A DNA stretch of 64,000 nt from Xylanimonas cellulosilytica DSM 15894 (GTDB lineage Bacteria; Actinomycetota; Actinomycetes; Actinomycetales; Cellulomonadaceae). A program made the position numbers and the translations under genes. Below are positions 41,810 to 51,705 of this stretch, piece after piece. The stretch is taken from positions 1,922,001 to 1,986,000 of the forward strand of contig NC_013530.1 of the NCBI RefSeq assembly GCF_000024965.1, in the 5' to 3' direction. The notes beneath the pieces are model-generated. The model saw nothing but the letters and a program-made list of their open reading frames with translations. It was not told the DNA's origin and did no database searches. Numbering within the stretch: the stretch's first letter is position 1; each line of letters starts with the position of its first letter.

Positions 41810-43128
41810 ACGCGCACCGCGCCCATCCGGCCCCGGGCGTACACCCCGGCGGTGAGGGCCGCGAGCGCCACGTACACCCCGACGAACACCAGCAGGGCGG
41901 GGATCAGCGACCCCGTCGCCGTCGTCGAGATCGCGAAGCCGCGCGGCACCAGGAAGCCGCCGACGGCGCCGACGGCGCCCGCGATGCCGATGCACCCGGC
42001 GGCCGCCCCTGCACTGGCGCCCGTCTCGCGGAACACCGCCGGGATCATCCGGTACACGGACCCGTTGCCGATGCCGGTGGCGACGAACAGGACCAGGAAC
42101 GAGCCGAGGAACAGCCCGAAGTCGTGCTGCCGCAGGGCGGCGACGGCGCCGAGCGCACCGGCGATCATCACGCCGAAGGCGGCGACGGTGATGCGGGCGC
42201 CACCGAGCCGGTCGGCCAGGATGCCGCCCAGCGGGCGGGCCAGCGATCCCACCAGCGCCCCGAGGAAGGCGACCTGGAGGCTCACGCCCGGGAAGACACC
42301 GGCCAGCAGTGTCGGAAAGACGGCGGAGTAGCCGATGAAGGACCCGAAGGTGCCGATGTAGATCGCCGAGATGATCCACGTGTGCGGCAGCCGGGCCGCC
42401 ACGGCGAAGGTGCGCGGGTCCGACTTCGCGGTGGTCAGGTTGTCCATCCACCGCCATGCGAGCACCGCGGCCAGCAGCACCAGCGGGATGAACATCAGCC
42501 CGGCCCGGTCCAGCGCGAGGCCGCCGCCGGCCACGATGACCAGCGGCACCGCGAGCTGCACCGCGGCCGTGCCGAGGTTGCCACCGGCGGCGTTCCAGCC
42601 GAGCGCGGCCCCCTTCTCACGGGCGGGGAAGAAGAAGGAGATGTTCGCCATCGACGAGGCGAAGTTGCCGCCGCCCAGGCCCGCGAGCGCCGCCACCGCC
42701 AGCAGCACCTCGAAGGAGGTCCCCGGGTGGTGCACGACGACGGCGAGCGCCGTCGTCGGCACGAGCAGCAGGAGCGCGGAGACGATGGTCCAGTTGCGCC
42801 CGCCGAACAGCGGTACGGCGAGCGTGTAGGGCAGGCGCAGGAAGGCGCCGACCAGGGAGGGCACGGCGATCAGCCAGAACATCTGGTCGGCGGTGAGCGT
42901 GAAGCCGGCGGCGGGGAGCTGCGGCACGACGATCGACCACAGGGCCCACACGGAGAACCCGAGCAGCTCGGCGAAGATCGAGACGCCCAGGTTGCGGCGG
43001 GCGACGCGGCGTCCGCCGTCGGCCCAGAAGGTGGGGTCTTCGGGGTTCCAGTGCTCGATCCACCGTCCGCCGCGCCGCGCGGCGGCAGGGGTGGTGGCGG
43101 TCGTCGTCGGCGTGGTCTGCACGGCCAT
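41806..43128 (-). CDS. narK: NarK-family nitrate/nitrite transporter (assimilatory copy)
   Basis: This 440-residue MFS protein has twelve membrane helices. Nitrate-porter motifs are GGGNFASSMANISFFFPAREKGAALGWNAAGGNLG in helix 5 and GNGSVYRMIPAVF in helix 11. ATG 43128 follows a clear AAGGAGG ribosome site. It is the first gene of the nas-moe-moa run, and a 209-base promoter region precedes it. It takes up nitrate for NasA, or exports nitrite. Confidence 0.92.
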   Translation of the reverse strand: MAVQTTPTTTATTPAAARRGGRWIEHWNPEDPTFWADGGRRVARRNLGVSIFAELLGFSVWALWSIVVPQLPAAGFTLTADQMFWLIAVPSLVGAFLRLPYTLAVPLFGGRNWTIVSALLLLVPTTALAVVVHHPGTSFEVLLAVAALAGLGGGNFASSMANISFFFPAREKGAALGWNAAGGNLGTAAVQLAVPLVIVAGGGLALDRAGLMFIPLVLLAAVLAWRWMDNLTTAKSDPRTFAVAARLPHTWIISAIYIGTFGSFIGYSAVFPTLLAGVFPGVSLQVAFLGALVGSLARPLGGILADRLGGARITVAAFGVMIAGALGAVAALRQHDFGLFLGSFLVLFVATGIGNGSVYRMIPAVFRETGASAGAAAGCIGIAGAVGAVGGFLVPRGFAISTTATGSLIPALLVFVGVYVALAALTAGVYARGRMGAVRV

Positions 43129-43276
43129 GCGGGCCTCCTTCACCATGCGCCCACGTGCCGGGCGCCCGGGTCCCACGGCGAGTGCCGTGATCGGGTGCGG
43201 CCCGTCCCCGCGCCCTCGGCAGTCCGCGCGGTGAGGCGCGGGTTCCGGAGGGTGGGGTGTCGGGCCGACTCCCTGG

Positions 43277-43282
43277 AGGCTA
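43277..43282 (-). promoter_or_regulatory. Candidate -10 element of the narK-nasA operon
   Basis: TAGCCT on the minus strand would start transcription near 43270, leaving a leader of about 140 bases before narK. This is the only clear TANNNT in the gap that I noticed. Confidence 0.35.
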
Positions 43283-43325
43283 GGGAAGGGGTGTTACCGC
43301 GCCGCCGTGGGCGCGTGAACTTCCC

Positions 43326-43341
43326 GTGAGGTCGAACTCAC
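43326..43341. promoter_or_regulatory. Dyad GTGAG-N6-CTCAC upstream of narK-nasA
   Basis: A perfect 5-bp inverted repeat with a 6-base spacer shares the layout of the dyad before nirB (33694-33709). It overlaps the stop codon of the LuxR-type gene. It is a candidate regulator site common to both nitrogen-assimilation promoters. Confidence 0.4.
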
Positions 43342-45878
43342 CGCCGCCCGGCGGACACTGTGAGTTCGGCGGGGGCGGGCGTCGGTCCGTGCGCGGAACG
43401 CAGCCAGGTGTGGAAGGCGGCCCGCAGTCCCTCGCGGGAGTCGACGCCCACCTTGCGGTAGGTGTTGAGCAGGTGGTGCTCGACGGTGCGCACGGAGAGC
43501 ACCAACGCGTTCGCGATGTCGACGGCGGAACGGCCGCTGACGGCGAAGCGCGCGATCTCGAGCTCGCGCGGCGACAGCTCGAGCCGCTGGACGTACGTGG
43601 CGAACATGCCGTCCAGGCCGTTGGTCTGCGGGACGACGCCCTTCCAGAGGGCCGCGACCTCGACGGCGGCGCCCCGGTTGTCCCCGGCCTCGCGCAGCGC
43701 GTAGGCACGCTGGAGGCCCGCGCGGACGACGTACAGCCAGGCGTCACGCGCGGCGAACGCGTGCCCGATCTCGGCGAGGGCCCCCGTGTCGCGGTCCACG
43801 ACGGCCCGGGCCAGGCGCACCAGGTCGGTCAGGAACGGGCTCTCCTGGGTCAGGAGCACGGCTTCGACCCGGGCGAGGCGGTCGGCGTCAGGGTCTTGCT
43901 CGGCGGCCTCGACGGCGGCGAACGACGCCGCGGCCAGGTAGCCCTTGCGGACCGCGTTGTCGACCTGGCACCACAGGGTGTCGCAGGCCAGGTCCTCGGC
44001 GCAGCCCGACGCCGAGAACGCGAACGGGAAGATGCCCTGCCGTTCGGTGCGGCCGAAGTCGCAGGTGCGCGCGGCGATGCCCTCGAGGCCGAGCCAACGG
44101 CGCCGGGCGGCCGTGACGCCCGCGACGCCGGCCAGGTAGTGCGCGTGCAGCTCCGAACCGCCGGTCAACGTCATCGCGAGGGACGCGACCCGTTCGAGCT
44201 CGCTGAGCCCGCCCTTGACGGTGGTGGCCAGCGCGACGACGTACGCGTGACCCTGGAAGGCGCCCGTGCTCCGGTCGAGCTGGGCGTCCTGGAGACCGTC
44301 GGTCGCCCAGCGCAACGCCTCCTTCACCCGGCCGTCGAGGAGCAGGCAGACGCCGACGAGCACCCGGCACTTGTCCGCCACGAACGCGGTCTCCGGTACC
44401 AGGCGATCCAGCGCCGACAGGGCCTGCCTGGTGCCCCCGGTGGCGGCGACGACCTGGGCGAACGCCGACATCTCCACCTCGTTCGCCCCGTCCTGCGCCG
44501 CGCCGGCGCGCAGGTCCGTCAGGAGCTGTGGGCTGATGCCCTCGTCGAAGACCTGCAGGTACGCGCGCGTCGACCGGGCGATACCGCACACCGCCGGGAA
44601 GGTGCGGACCACGTCGTCGAGCAGTGCGCGGCAGCGGTCGGGGTCGCGCCGGACGAGCCACTGGTACACGGCGTAGAAGGTCTCGGCCATGGCCCTGGCC
44701 TCCTCCGAGCACCCAGACGCGTCGGTGCGCGCGCGGATGTCGTCCGGGTCCGCCACGAACGAGCTGGTCTGGAACAGCGCCTCGATCAGGGCTGCCGCGT
44801 TCGTGGCCGTCGGCGCGTCCTCCCAGACCGCGAGCCGCTCCCGGGCAGCGGCGGTCTGGTGGTCGGCCAGCGTGTGGCTGACGAGGGCGTCCTCCACCGC
44901 GACGGTCGGGTGCCGGTCGGTCAGGAGCGCCGGGGGCAGCCGGAGCCCCACCCGCGAGAGGCGGTCGCGCACCGCGGCGCGGGTGGCGGTGGTGCACTGC
45001 TCGCGCAGGTACTCACCGATCACGGGCGGAGAGAGAGCGACCGAACCGCCCCCGGATCCCTCGACGACATCGATCAGTCCCAGCTCGCAGAGCCGTTCGA
45101 GCCGCTTGGCGGAGACGAGGCTGCGCGCGTCGTCGACCCGGAACGAACCGGCGACCGCCAGCAGCGTCAGCGCCTCGACGTCCTCGTCCGAGGCGTCGAC
45201 GAGGAGCGCGTCGATCGCCTGACCGAGCTCCGCGGACCACAGGGGCCCGCTGGCCGTCCACAGGCCGTCGACGTCGGTGAGCGCGCCGGTCATGCGGGAC
45301 ACGAGCGCGATGACGCGGGCCAGGCCGGGCAGCCCGCCCGACATGGTGGCGAGGGAGGCCATCGTCCGCCAGTCGATCGGCCCGCCGAGGTGAGCCTCGA
45401 GCAAGGCGCGGAGCGCGTCGAACGTGAGGGGACGCAGCACGTGCCGGATGCCGGGCACCGCACCGGCGACCATCCGCCGCACATGTTCAGGCGGGCGGCC
45501 GGCCGTGCGACGGCCGATCAGCACGGGCGCCCGGACGCTCTCCCGGACCGCGACGATCACACCGGCCGTCACGTCGTCGAGGTCGTCGGCGTCGTCGACG
45601 ACCAGGAAGCCGCCCCCGGCCAGCTCGGCCGTCAGGTGGCCGACGGCGTCGGCGATGGACGACTGCCGGCCCAGGCCGGGCACCGTCGGCACGAGGGCGC
45701 CCATCGGGCGCTCCCGCAGGGCACCGATCCCGCGGATGCGGACGACCCGGTGCCCGGCCCCGTGCAGGGTGGCGGCGACGCTGTCGAGAAGGATGCTGCG
45801 GCCCGAGCCCGGGCGCCCCACGATCTCGACGCTTACTCCCTGGGTCAGGCACTCGCTCGCGGTCGTGACAAAGTCCAT
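43338..45878 (-). CDS. LuxR-type regulator with STAND/LAL ATPase-like domain
   Basis: This 846-residue protein has an N-terminal P-loop region, a long helical middle and a C-terminal LuxR HTH. The HTH reads LSPRELEIARFAVSGRSAVDIANALVLSVRTVEHHLLNTYRKVGV (near 770-815). The P-loop is GRPGSGRS at residues 21-28, where the invariant Lys is Arg27, so ATP use may be altered or lost. A Walker-B-like GGGFLVVDDADDL is present. ATG 45878 is supported by GGAGAGA upstream. It is divergent from narG and upstream of the nas operon, so it is a candidate regulator of both. Confidence 0.85.
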   Translation of the reverse strand: MDFVTTASECLTQGVSVEIVGRPGSGRSILLDSVAATLHGAGHRVVRIRGIGALRERPMGALVPTVPGLGRQSSIADAVGHLTAELAGGGFLVVDDADDLDDVTAGVIVAVRESVRAPVLIGRRTAGRPPEHVRRMVAGAVPGIRHVLRPLTFDALRALLEAHLGGPIDWRTMASLATMSGGLPGLARVIALVSRMTGALTDVDGLWTASGPLWSAELGQAIDALLVDASDEDVEALTLLAVAGSFRVDDARSLVSAKRLERLCELGLIDVVEGSGGGSVALSPPVIGEYLREQCTTATRAAVRDRLSRVGLRLPPALLTDRHPTVAVEDALVSHTLADHQTAAARERLAVWEDAPTATNAAALIEALFQTSSFVADPDDIRARTDASGCSEEARAMAETFYAVYQWLVRRDPDRCRALLDDVVRTFPAVCGIARSTRAYLQVFDEGISPQLLTDLRAGAAQDGANEVEMSAFAQVVAATGGTRQALSALDRLVPETAFVADKCRVLVGVCLLLDGRVKEALRWATDGLQDAQLDRSTGAFQGHAYVVALATTVKGGLSELERVASLAMTLTGGSELHAHYLAGVAGVTAARRRWLGLEGIAARTCDFGRTERQGIFPFAFSASGCAEDLACDTLWCQVDNAVRKGYLAAASFAAVEAAEQDPDADRLARVEAVLLTQESPFLTDLVRLARAVVDRDTGALAEIGHAFAARDAWLYVVRAGLQRAYALREAGDNRGAAVEVAALWKGVVPQTNGLDGMFATYVQRLELSPRELEIARFAVSGRSAVDIANALVLSVRTVEHHLLNTYRKVGVDSREGLRAAFHTWLRSAHGPTPAPAELTVSAGRR

Positions 45879-46261
45879 GCTGTCTCTCCGGTACTGGCGT
45901 TCGTGGCGGCGACCAGTCTGCGGGAGCCTGCGCCAATCACTGGCGGCCACTGGCGCAACGTGCGCACGACGGCGTCGCCGGGGTCAGCCGTCCGACGGCG
46001 TCCCGGGCTGCGACGCGGACCACACCGATCGTGACATCGACGACGGCACCACGACGGTTCGATGACCCCGGTGCCCGCCCCGAGGCGCAGAGGTAAGACC
46101 TCACGCGTCGCGCCTGGTCACGACCTCACAGAACCGGTTTTCTGACGGTGAGGACGAGAGTGACGCGTCCCACGCCGTGGTGCTGGTGCGCCGCCGGGTC
46201 CAAGGTGGTTTGGTAGCGCTCAGCGGTTAACGGCCACTTCACGACGATGTCGGAGGACCTC
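45879..46261. other. 383-base divergent intergenic region between the LuxR-type gene and narG
   Basis: No ORF with coding character is seen. It contains the CACTGGCG direct repeats (45938-45955), the inverted repeat GAGGT-AAG-ACCTC (46090-46102) and a palindromic AACCGGTT inside 46130-46143. I looked for a TTGAC/TTGAT-N4 Fnr box before narG and found none. A narG ribosome site GGAGG is at 46252-46256. Confidence 0.5.
45938..45955. repeat. Direct repeat CACTGGCG in the LuxR-narG intergenic region
   Basis: Two copies of CACTGGCG start at 45938 and 45948, one helical turn apart and on the same face. They lie about 60-77 bases upstream of the LuxR-type start codon and could be an activator or autoregulatory site. 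Confidence 0.35.
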
Positions 46262-49200
46262 ATGGCGGCGCCCACGCCTACCCCTGTTCGTCAGGACACC
46301 GGCCAGTCAGCGCAGGACGCGCTGCTGCGGCTCGGGCGACATCTGCGGCCCGGCGAGGTCTCCGACGACCTGCGGCAGCTCTTCCTCAAGGGCGGGCGCC
46401 AGGGCGACGCGTTCTACCGCGACCGCTGGTCCCACGACAAGGTGGTGCGCTCGACGCACGGCGTGAACTGCACGGGCTCCTGCTCGTGGAAGGTGTACGT
46501 CAAGGACGGCATCATCACGTGGGAGACGCAGCAGACCGACTACCCCTCGGTGGGGCCCGACTCCCCCGAGTACGAGCCGCGCGGCTGTCCGCGCGGGGCG
46601 GCGTTCTCCTGGTACACCTACTCCCCCACGCGCGTGCGCTACCCGTACGTGCGTGGCGTGCTGCTGGAGGCGTACCGGGCCGCGAAGGCCCGCGTCGGCG
46701 GCGACCCGGTGGCGGCGTGGGCAGAGGTCACCACGAACCCCGAGACCCGCCGCGCCTACCACTCGGCCCGCGGCAAGGGCGGCCTGGTGCGGGCCACGTG
46801 GGACGAGGCCGCGGAGATCGTCGCGGCCGCCCACGTGCACACCGTCAAGGAGTACGGTCCGGACCGCGTCGCGGGCTTCTCCCCGATCCCCGCGATGTCG
46901 ATGGTGTCCCACGGCGTCGGCGCGCGGTTCGTGCAGATGATGGGCGGCACGATGCTGTCCTTCTACGACTGGTACGCCGACCTGCCCGTCGCCAGCCCGC
47001 AGGTGTTCGGCGACCAGACGGACGTGCCCGAGTCCGCCGACTGGTGGAACTCCTCCTACCTGATGCTGTGGGGCTCGAACATCCCCGTCACCCGCACCCC
47101 CGACGCGCACTTCATGGCCGAGGCGCGCTACAAGGGCACCAAGGTGGTGGTGGTCTCCCCCGACTACTCCGACGCGACCAAGTTCGCCGACACGTGGCTC
47201 GCCCCGCACCCCGGCACCGACGGGGCGCTCGCGATCGCGATGGGGCACGTGATCCTGCGCGAGTTCCTGGTCGACCGCACCACCGACCGCTTCGTCGAGT
47301 ACATGCGCCGCTTCGCCGACGCCCCGTTCCTCGTCAAGCTCGAGGAGACCGACGGCGGCGGGTACACGCCCGGCAAGTTCCTCACCGCGTCCGACCTGCC
47401 CGCGCAGGCCGGAGTGCCCAACGCGCACTTCAAGACGGTGCTGCTCGACGCCGACGGCAGCGCCGTCGTCCCCAACGGCACCCTCGGGCACCGCTACGGC
47501 GAGTCCGACGCCGGCGCCTGGAACCTCGACCTCGGCGACGTCGTCCCGGCGCTGTCGGTGGCGGACGTCCCCGGCACGGCGCCCGGCGTGGCCGTGCACC
47601 TGCCCCGCTTCGACGTCGTGCCGTCCGGCTCGGACGACCAGGCGCACGTCGGCGGCGCAGGCACGATGACGCGCGGCGTCCCCACCCGCACGGTCGACGG
47701 CCACCTGGTCACCACCGTGTTCGACCTGCTGCTGGCGCAGTACGGCGTCGAGCGTCCGGGCCTCCCGGGCGACTGGCCCACGGGGTACGACGACGCCGAG
47801 ACACCCGGCACCCCCGCCTGGCAGGAACAGATCACGGGCGTCCCCGCCGCGGCCGCCGCGCAGATCGGGCGCGAGTTCGCCCGCAACGCGGAGGAGTCCG
47901 GCGGGCGGTCGATGATCATCCTCGGGGCCGGCACCAACCACTGGTTCCACTCCGACACGATCTACCGCACGTTCCTCGCCCTGACCACGATGACCGGCTG
48001 CCAGGGCGTCAACGGCGGCGGCTGGGCCCACTACGTCGGCCAGGAGAAGTGCCGGCCCCAGACCGGGTGGGCGCAGTACGCGGGCGGCCTGGACTGGGTG
48101 CGCCCGCCCCGCCAGATGATCGGCACCGCGTACTGGTACCTGGCCACCGACCAGTGGCGGTACGACGGGCTGCCCGCCTCGACGCTCGCCAGCCCGCTCG
48201 GCAAGGGCCTGTTCGAGGGCCGCACGACGGCGGACACCCTGGTGGAGTCGGCGCAGCGCGGCTGGATGCCGTCCTACCCGACCTTCGACCGCAACCCGCT
48301 GGACATCGTGGACGAGGCGCGCGCCGCCGGGGTCGAGCCCGCCGCGTACGTGATCGACCAGCTCAAGAGCGGCGATCTGCGGTTCGCGGCGCAGGACCCG
48401 GACGACCCGGCCAACTTCCCCCGCGTGCTGTCCGTGTGGCGGGCCAACATCCTGGGCTCGTCCGGCAAGGGCAACGAGTACTTCCTCAAGCACCTGCTCG
48501 GCACCGACGCGGCCGTGCTGGCCGAGGAGTCCGGCCCCGGCCGCCGCCCGCAGTCCATCACCTGGCGCGACGAGGCGCCGCGCGGCAAGCTCGACCTGCT
48601 GGTCACCATGGACTTCCGCATGACGTCGACGACGCTGTTCAGCGACGTCGTGCTCCCGGCGGCCACCTGGTACGAGAAGCACGACCTGTCGTCCACGGAC
48701 ATGCACCCGTTCGTGCACTCGTTCAACCCGGCCATCACCCCGCCGTGGCAGACCCGCACGGACTTCGACACGTTCCACACCATCGCCCGGCGGTTCTCCG
48801 AGCTGGCCGGCACGCACCTGGGCGTGCGCGAGGACCTCGTCGCCGCGCCGCTCGCCCACGACACCCCCGACGAGCTCGCCGTCCCCCACGGCACGCTCAC
48901 CGACTCCGGCGCACCCGTCGGCGAACGCGAGCTCGTCCCGGGCATCACCATGCCGAAGCTGATCGTCGTCGAGCGTGACTACCCCGCGCTCGCCGCCCGC
49001 ATGGCGTCCCTGGGGCCCCTCGCGGTCGACGTCGGCATGATCACCAAGGGCGTGAAGTTCACGCCCGACGACGAGGTGCGCCGCCTGGGCGAGAAGAACG
49101 GGCTGGTGCCCAGCGGTCCCACGGCGGGCCGCCCGCGCCTCGACCGGGACGTGCACGCGTGCGAGATGATCCTCGCGTTCTCGGGCACCACCAACGGGCG

Positions 49201-50029
49201 CCTCGCAGTGCAGGGCTTCGAGGACCTGGAGAAGCGCACCGGCACCCGCCTCGCCGACCTGGCCGCCGACGAGGGCGGCAAGCGCATCGTCTTCGCCGAC
49301 GTCCAGGCCCGCCCCGTCCCCGTCATCACCTCCCCGGAGTGGTCGGGTTCGGAGCACGGGGGCCGCCGGTACACGGCGTTCGCCATCAACGTCGAACGGC
49401 TCAAGCCGTGGCACACGCTCACGGGCCGCCAGCACTTCTACCTCGACCACGACTGGATGCTGGAGCTCGGCGAAGGGCTGCCGGTGTTCCGCCCGCCGCT
49501 CGACATGCACCGGCTGTTCGGCGACTCGCCGAAGCTGTCCAAGGACGACCCGTCGTCGGTGCCCGAGACGCAGGTCGCGGTGCGCTACCTGACCCCGCAC
49601 TCCAAGTGGTCCATCCACTCCGAGTACCAGGACAACCTGTTCATGCTGTCCCTGAGCCGAGGCGGCCCCAACATCTGGATGAGTCCCGACGACGCGGCCC
49701 GCATCGGGGTCCGGGACAACGAGTGGATCGAGGCGGTCAACCGCAACGGCGTCGTCGTCGCCCGCGCCGTCGTCTCCCACCGCATGCCGACGGGGACCGT
49801 GTACATGCACCACGCCACGGACCGCACCGTGGACGTGCCGATCGCGGAGACCTCCGGGCTGCGCGGCGGCATCCACAACTCCCTGACCCGCATCCTCCTC
49901 AAGCCCACCCACCTGGCGGGCGGCTACGGGCAGCTCTCGTACGCGTTCAACTACCTCGGCCCGACGGGCAACCAGCGCGACGAGGTCACCGTCATCCGCC
50001 GCCGCTCGCAGGAGGTGCGTTACCAGTGA
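46262..50029 (+). CDS. narG: Respiratory nitrate reductase alpha subunit NarG
   Basis: This 1255-residue bis-MGD subunit reduces nitrate at the inner face of the membrane. HGVNCTGSCSWKVYVKDGIITWE provides the His and Cys ligands of the FS0 [4Fe-4S] cluster, and YEPRGCPRGAAFSWYTYSP is a NarG hallmark. No classical twin-arginine leader is visible. ATG 46262 is preferred over ATG 46247, because GGAGG ends 5 bases before it. The length matches NarG of other actinobacteria. It starts the narGHJI operon. Confidence 0.95.
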   Translation: MAAPTPTPVRQDTGQSAQDALLRLGRHLRPGEVSDDLRQLFLKGGRQGDAFYRDRWSHDKVVRSTHGVNCTGSCSWKVYVKDGIITWETQQTDYPSVGPDSPEYEPRGCPRGAAFSWYTYSPTRVRYPYVRGVLLEAYRAAKARVGGDPVAAWAEVTTNPETRRAYHSARGKGGLVRATWDEAAEIVAAAHVHTVKEYGPDRVAGFSPIPAMSMVSHGVGARFVQMMGGTMLSFYDWYADLPVASPQVFGDQTDVPESADWWNSSYLMLWGSNIPVTRTPDAHFMAEARYKGTKVVVVSPDYSDATKFADTWLAPHPGTDGALAIAMGHVILREFLVDRTTDRFVEYMRRFADAPFLVKLEETDGGGYTPGKFLTASDLPAQAGVPNAHFKTVLLDADGSAVVPNGTLGHRYGESDAGAWNLDLGDVVPALSVADVPGTAPGVAVHLPRFDVVPSGSDDQAHVGGAGTMTRGVPTRTVDGHLVTTVFDLLLAQYGVERPGLPGDWPTGYDDAETPGTPAWQEQITGVPAAAAAQIGREFARNAEESGGRSMIILGAGTNHWFHSDTIYRTFLALTTMTGCQGVNGGGWAHYVGQEKCRPQTGWAQYAGGLDWVRPPRQMIGTAYWYLATDQWRYDGLPASTLASPLGKGLFEGRTTADTLVESAQRGWMPSYPTFDRNPLDIVDEARAAGVEPAAYVIDQLKSGDLRFAAQDPDDPANFPRVLSVWRANILGSSGKGNEYFLKHLLGTDAAVLAEESGPGRRPQSITWRDEAPRGKLDLLVTMDFRMTSTTLFSDVVLPAATWYEKHDLSSTDMHPFVHSFNPAITPPWQTRTDFDTFHTIARRFSELAGTHLGVREDLVAAPLAHDTPDELAVPHGTLTDSGAPVGERELVPGITMPKLIVVERDYPALAARMASLGPLAVDVGMITKGVKFTPDDEVRRLGEKNGLVPSGPTAGRPRLDRDVHACEMILAFSGTTNGRLAVQGFEDLEKRTGTRLADLAADEGGKRIVFADVQARPVPVITSPEWSGSEHGGRRYTAFAINVERLKPWHTLTGRQHFYLDHDWMLELGEGLPVFRPPLDMHRLFGDSPKLSKDDPSSVPETQVAVRYLTPHSKWSIHSEYQDNLFMLSLSRGGPNIWMSPDDAARIGVRDNEWIEAVNRNGVVVARAVVSHRMPTGTVYMHHATDRTVDVPIAETSGLRGGIHNSLTRILLKPTHLAGGYGQLSYAFNYLGPTGNQRDEVTVIRRRSQEVRYQ

Positions 50030-51705
50030 AAGTGATGGCGCAGATGTCGATGGTCATGAACCTCGACAAGTGCATCGGCTGCCACACCTGCTCGGTCACC
50101 TGCAAGCAGGCGTGGACGAACCGCACCGGCATGGAGTACGTGTGGTTCAACAACGTCGAGACCCGCCCCGGCCTCGGCTACCCGCGCACGTACGAGGACC
50201 AGGACCGCTGGCAGGGCGGCTGGAAGCTGACCAAGCGCGGCAGGCTCACGCTCAAGGCCGGCGGCCGGTGGCGCAAGCTCGCCACCATCTTCTCCAACCC
50301 GCTCATGCCGAACATCCACGACTACTACGAGCCGTGGACGTACGAGTACGACATGCTGCTCAACGCCCCGCAGGGCAAGCACACGCCCGTCGCCCGGCCC
50401 AAGTCCCTGCTCACCGGCGACGACATGAAGATCGAGTGGTCGGCCAACTGGGACGACGACCTGGGCGGCTCGGTCGAGACGATGCAGCAGGACCCGGTCC
50501 TCCAGCACATGAGCGAGCACGTGGCCACCGAGCTCGAGAAGACCTTCATGTTCTACCTGCCGCGCATCTGCGAGCACTGCCTCAACCCGGCGTGCGTGGC
50601 GTCCTGCCCGTCCGGCGCGATGTACAAGCGCAGCGAGGACGGCATCGTCCTGGTGGACCAGGACAAGTGCCGCGGCTGGCGCATGTGCGTGACCGGCTGC
50701 CCGTACAAGAAGGTCTACTTCAACCACAAGACCGGCAAGGCCGAGAAGTGCACGCTGTGCTACCCGCGCCTGGAGGTGGGCCTGCCCACCGTGTGCTCCG
50801 AGACGTGCGTGGGCCGGCTGCGGTACCTCGGCCTGGTGCTGTACGACGCCGACCGCGTCGGCGAGGCGGCGTCCACCACCGACGAGCAGGACCTGTTCGC
50901 CGCCCAGCGCTCGATCCTGCTGGACCCGCACGACCCGGCCGTGATCGAGGGGGCCCGCCGCGACGGCATCCCGGAGGACTGGATCCAGGCCGCGCAGGCC
51001 TCCCCCATCTGGCGGCTGATCAGCGAGTTCGAGGTCGCGTTGCCGCTGCACCCCGAGTACCGCACCCTGCCCATGGTCTGGTACATCCCGCCGCTGTCCC
51101 CCGTCGTCGACGTCGTCGCGTCGTCGGGCAACGACGGCGAGGACGGGCGCACGCTGTTCGCGGCGATCAGCCAGCTCCGCATCCCGCTGGAGTACCTCGC
51201 AGGGCTGTTCACCGCCGGGGACACCGGGCCGGTCGAGAAGGTGCTGCGGCGCCTGGCCGCCATGCGGTCCGCGATGCGCGAGGTCAACCTCGGGCGCGAC
51301 CTGCCCGAGGAGATCCCCGCCGCCGTCGGCATGACGGGACAGCAGGTGCGCGAGATGTACCGCCTGCTGGCGATCGCCAAGTACGAGGAGCGGTACGTCA
51401 TCCCCACCGCCCACACCGAGATCGCGGCAGAGCTGGACGAGATGGCCTGCTCGCTGGACTACGACGGCGGGCCCGGCATGGGCGGCGGCGGACCGTTCGG
51501 CTCCACCTCCGGCCAGCCGACGCCGGTGGCCGTGGAGAACTTCCACGCGCTCGCGGCCCGGCAGACGGCCGACCGCCCGTCCACGCCCGGCCGGGTCAAC
51601 CTGCTCAACTGGGACGGCAACGGCAAGCCCCAAGGGCTGTTCCCGCCGGGACACCATCCCGAGACCCCCGACCCCGACGCGCCCCAGGCCGGTGACCACC
51701 CATGA
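50026..51705 (+). CDS. narH: Respiratory nitrate reductase beta subunit NarH
   Basis: This 559-residue iron-sulfur subunit carries electrons from NarI to NarG. Four cysteine groups are visible: CIGCHTCSVTC (16-26), CEHCLNPACVASCP, CRGWRMCVTGCP and CTLC. The Trp in CRGWRMC marks the [3Fe-4S] cluster. It begins with GTG overlapping the narG stop (GTGA). The C-terminal tail of about 60 residues is Gly/Pro-rich. Confidence 0.95.
   Translation: MKVMAQMSMVMNLDKCIGCHTCSVTCKQAWTNRTGMEYVWFNNVETRPGLGYPRTYEDQDRWQGGWKLTKRGRLTLKAGGRWRKLATIFSNPLMPNIHDYYEPWTYEYDMLLNAPQGKHTPVARPKSLLTGDDMKIEWSANWDDDLGGSVETMQQDPVLQHMSEHVATELEKTFMFYLPRICEHCLNPACVASCPSGAMYKRSEDGIVLVDQDKCRGWRMCVTGCPYKKVYFNHKTGKAEKCTLCYPRLEVGLPTVCSETCVGRLRYLGLVLYDADRVGEAASTTDEQDLFAAQRSILLDPHDPAVIEGARRDGIPEDWIQAAQASPIWRLISEFEVALPLHPEYRTLPMVWYIPPLSPVVDVVASSGNDGEDGRTLFAAISQLRIPLEYLAGLFTAGDTGPVEKVLRRLAAMRSAMREVNLGRDLPEEIPAAVGMTGQQVREMYRLLAIAKYEERYVIPTAHTEIAAELDEMACSLDYDGGPGMGGGGPFGSTSGQPTPVAVENFHALAARQTADRPSTPGRVNLLNWDGNGKPQGLFPPGHHPETPDPDAPQAGDHP

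Noticed and set aside
43129-43337. GlnR site before narK
   Set aside because: An isolated GTTAC occurs at 43293, but neighbouring 5-mers at 11-base spacing do not fit.
45879-46261. Search for an Fnr box before narG
   Set aside because: No TTGAC/TTGAT-N4 dyad was found; only other repeats are present.
46307-49912. 1201-residue open frame on the minus strand opposite narG
   Set aside because: It is a GC-rich antisense shadow: no family motif, Arg/Val/His-rich composition, and narG on the other strand is unambiguous.
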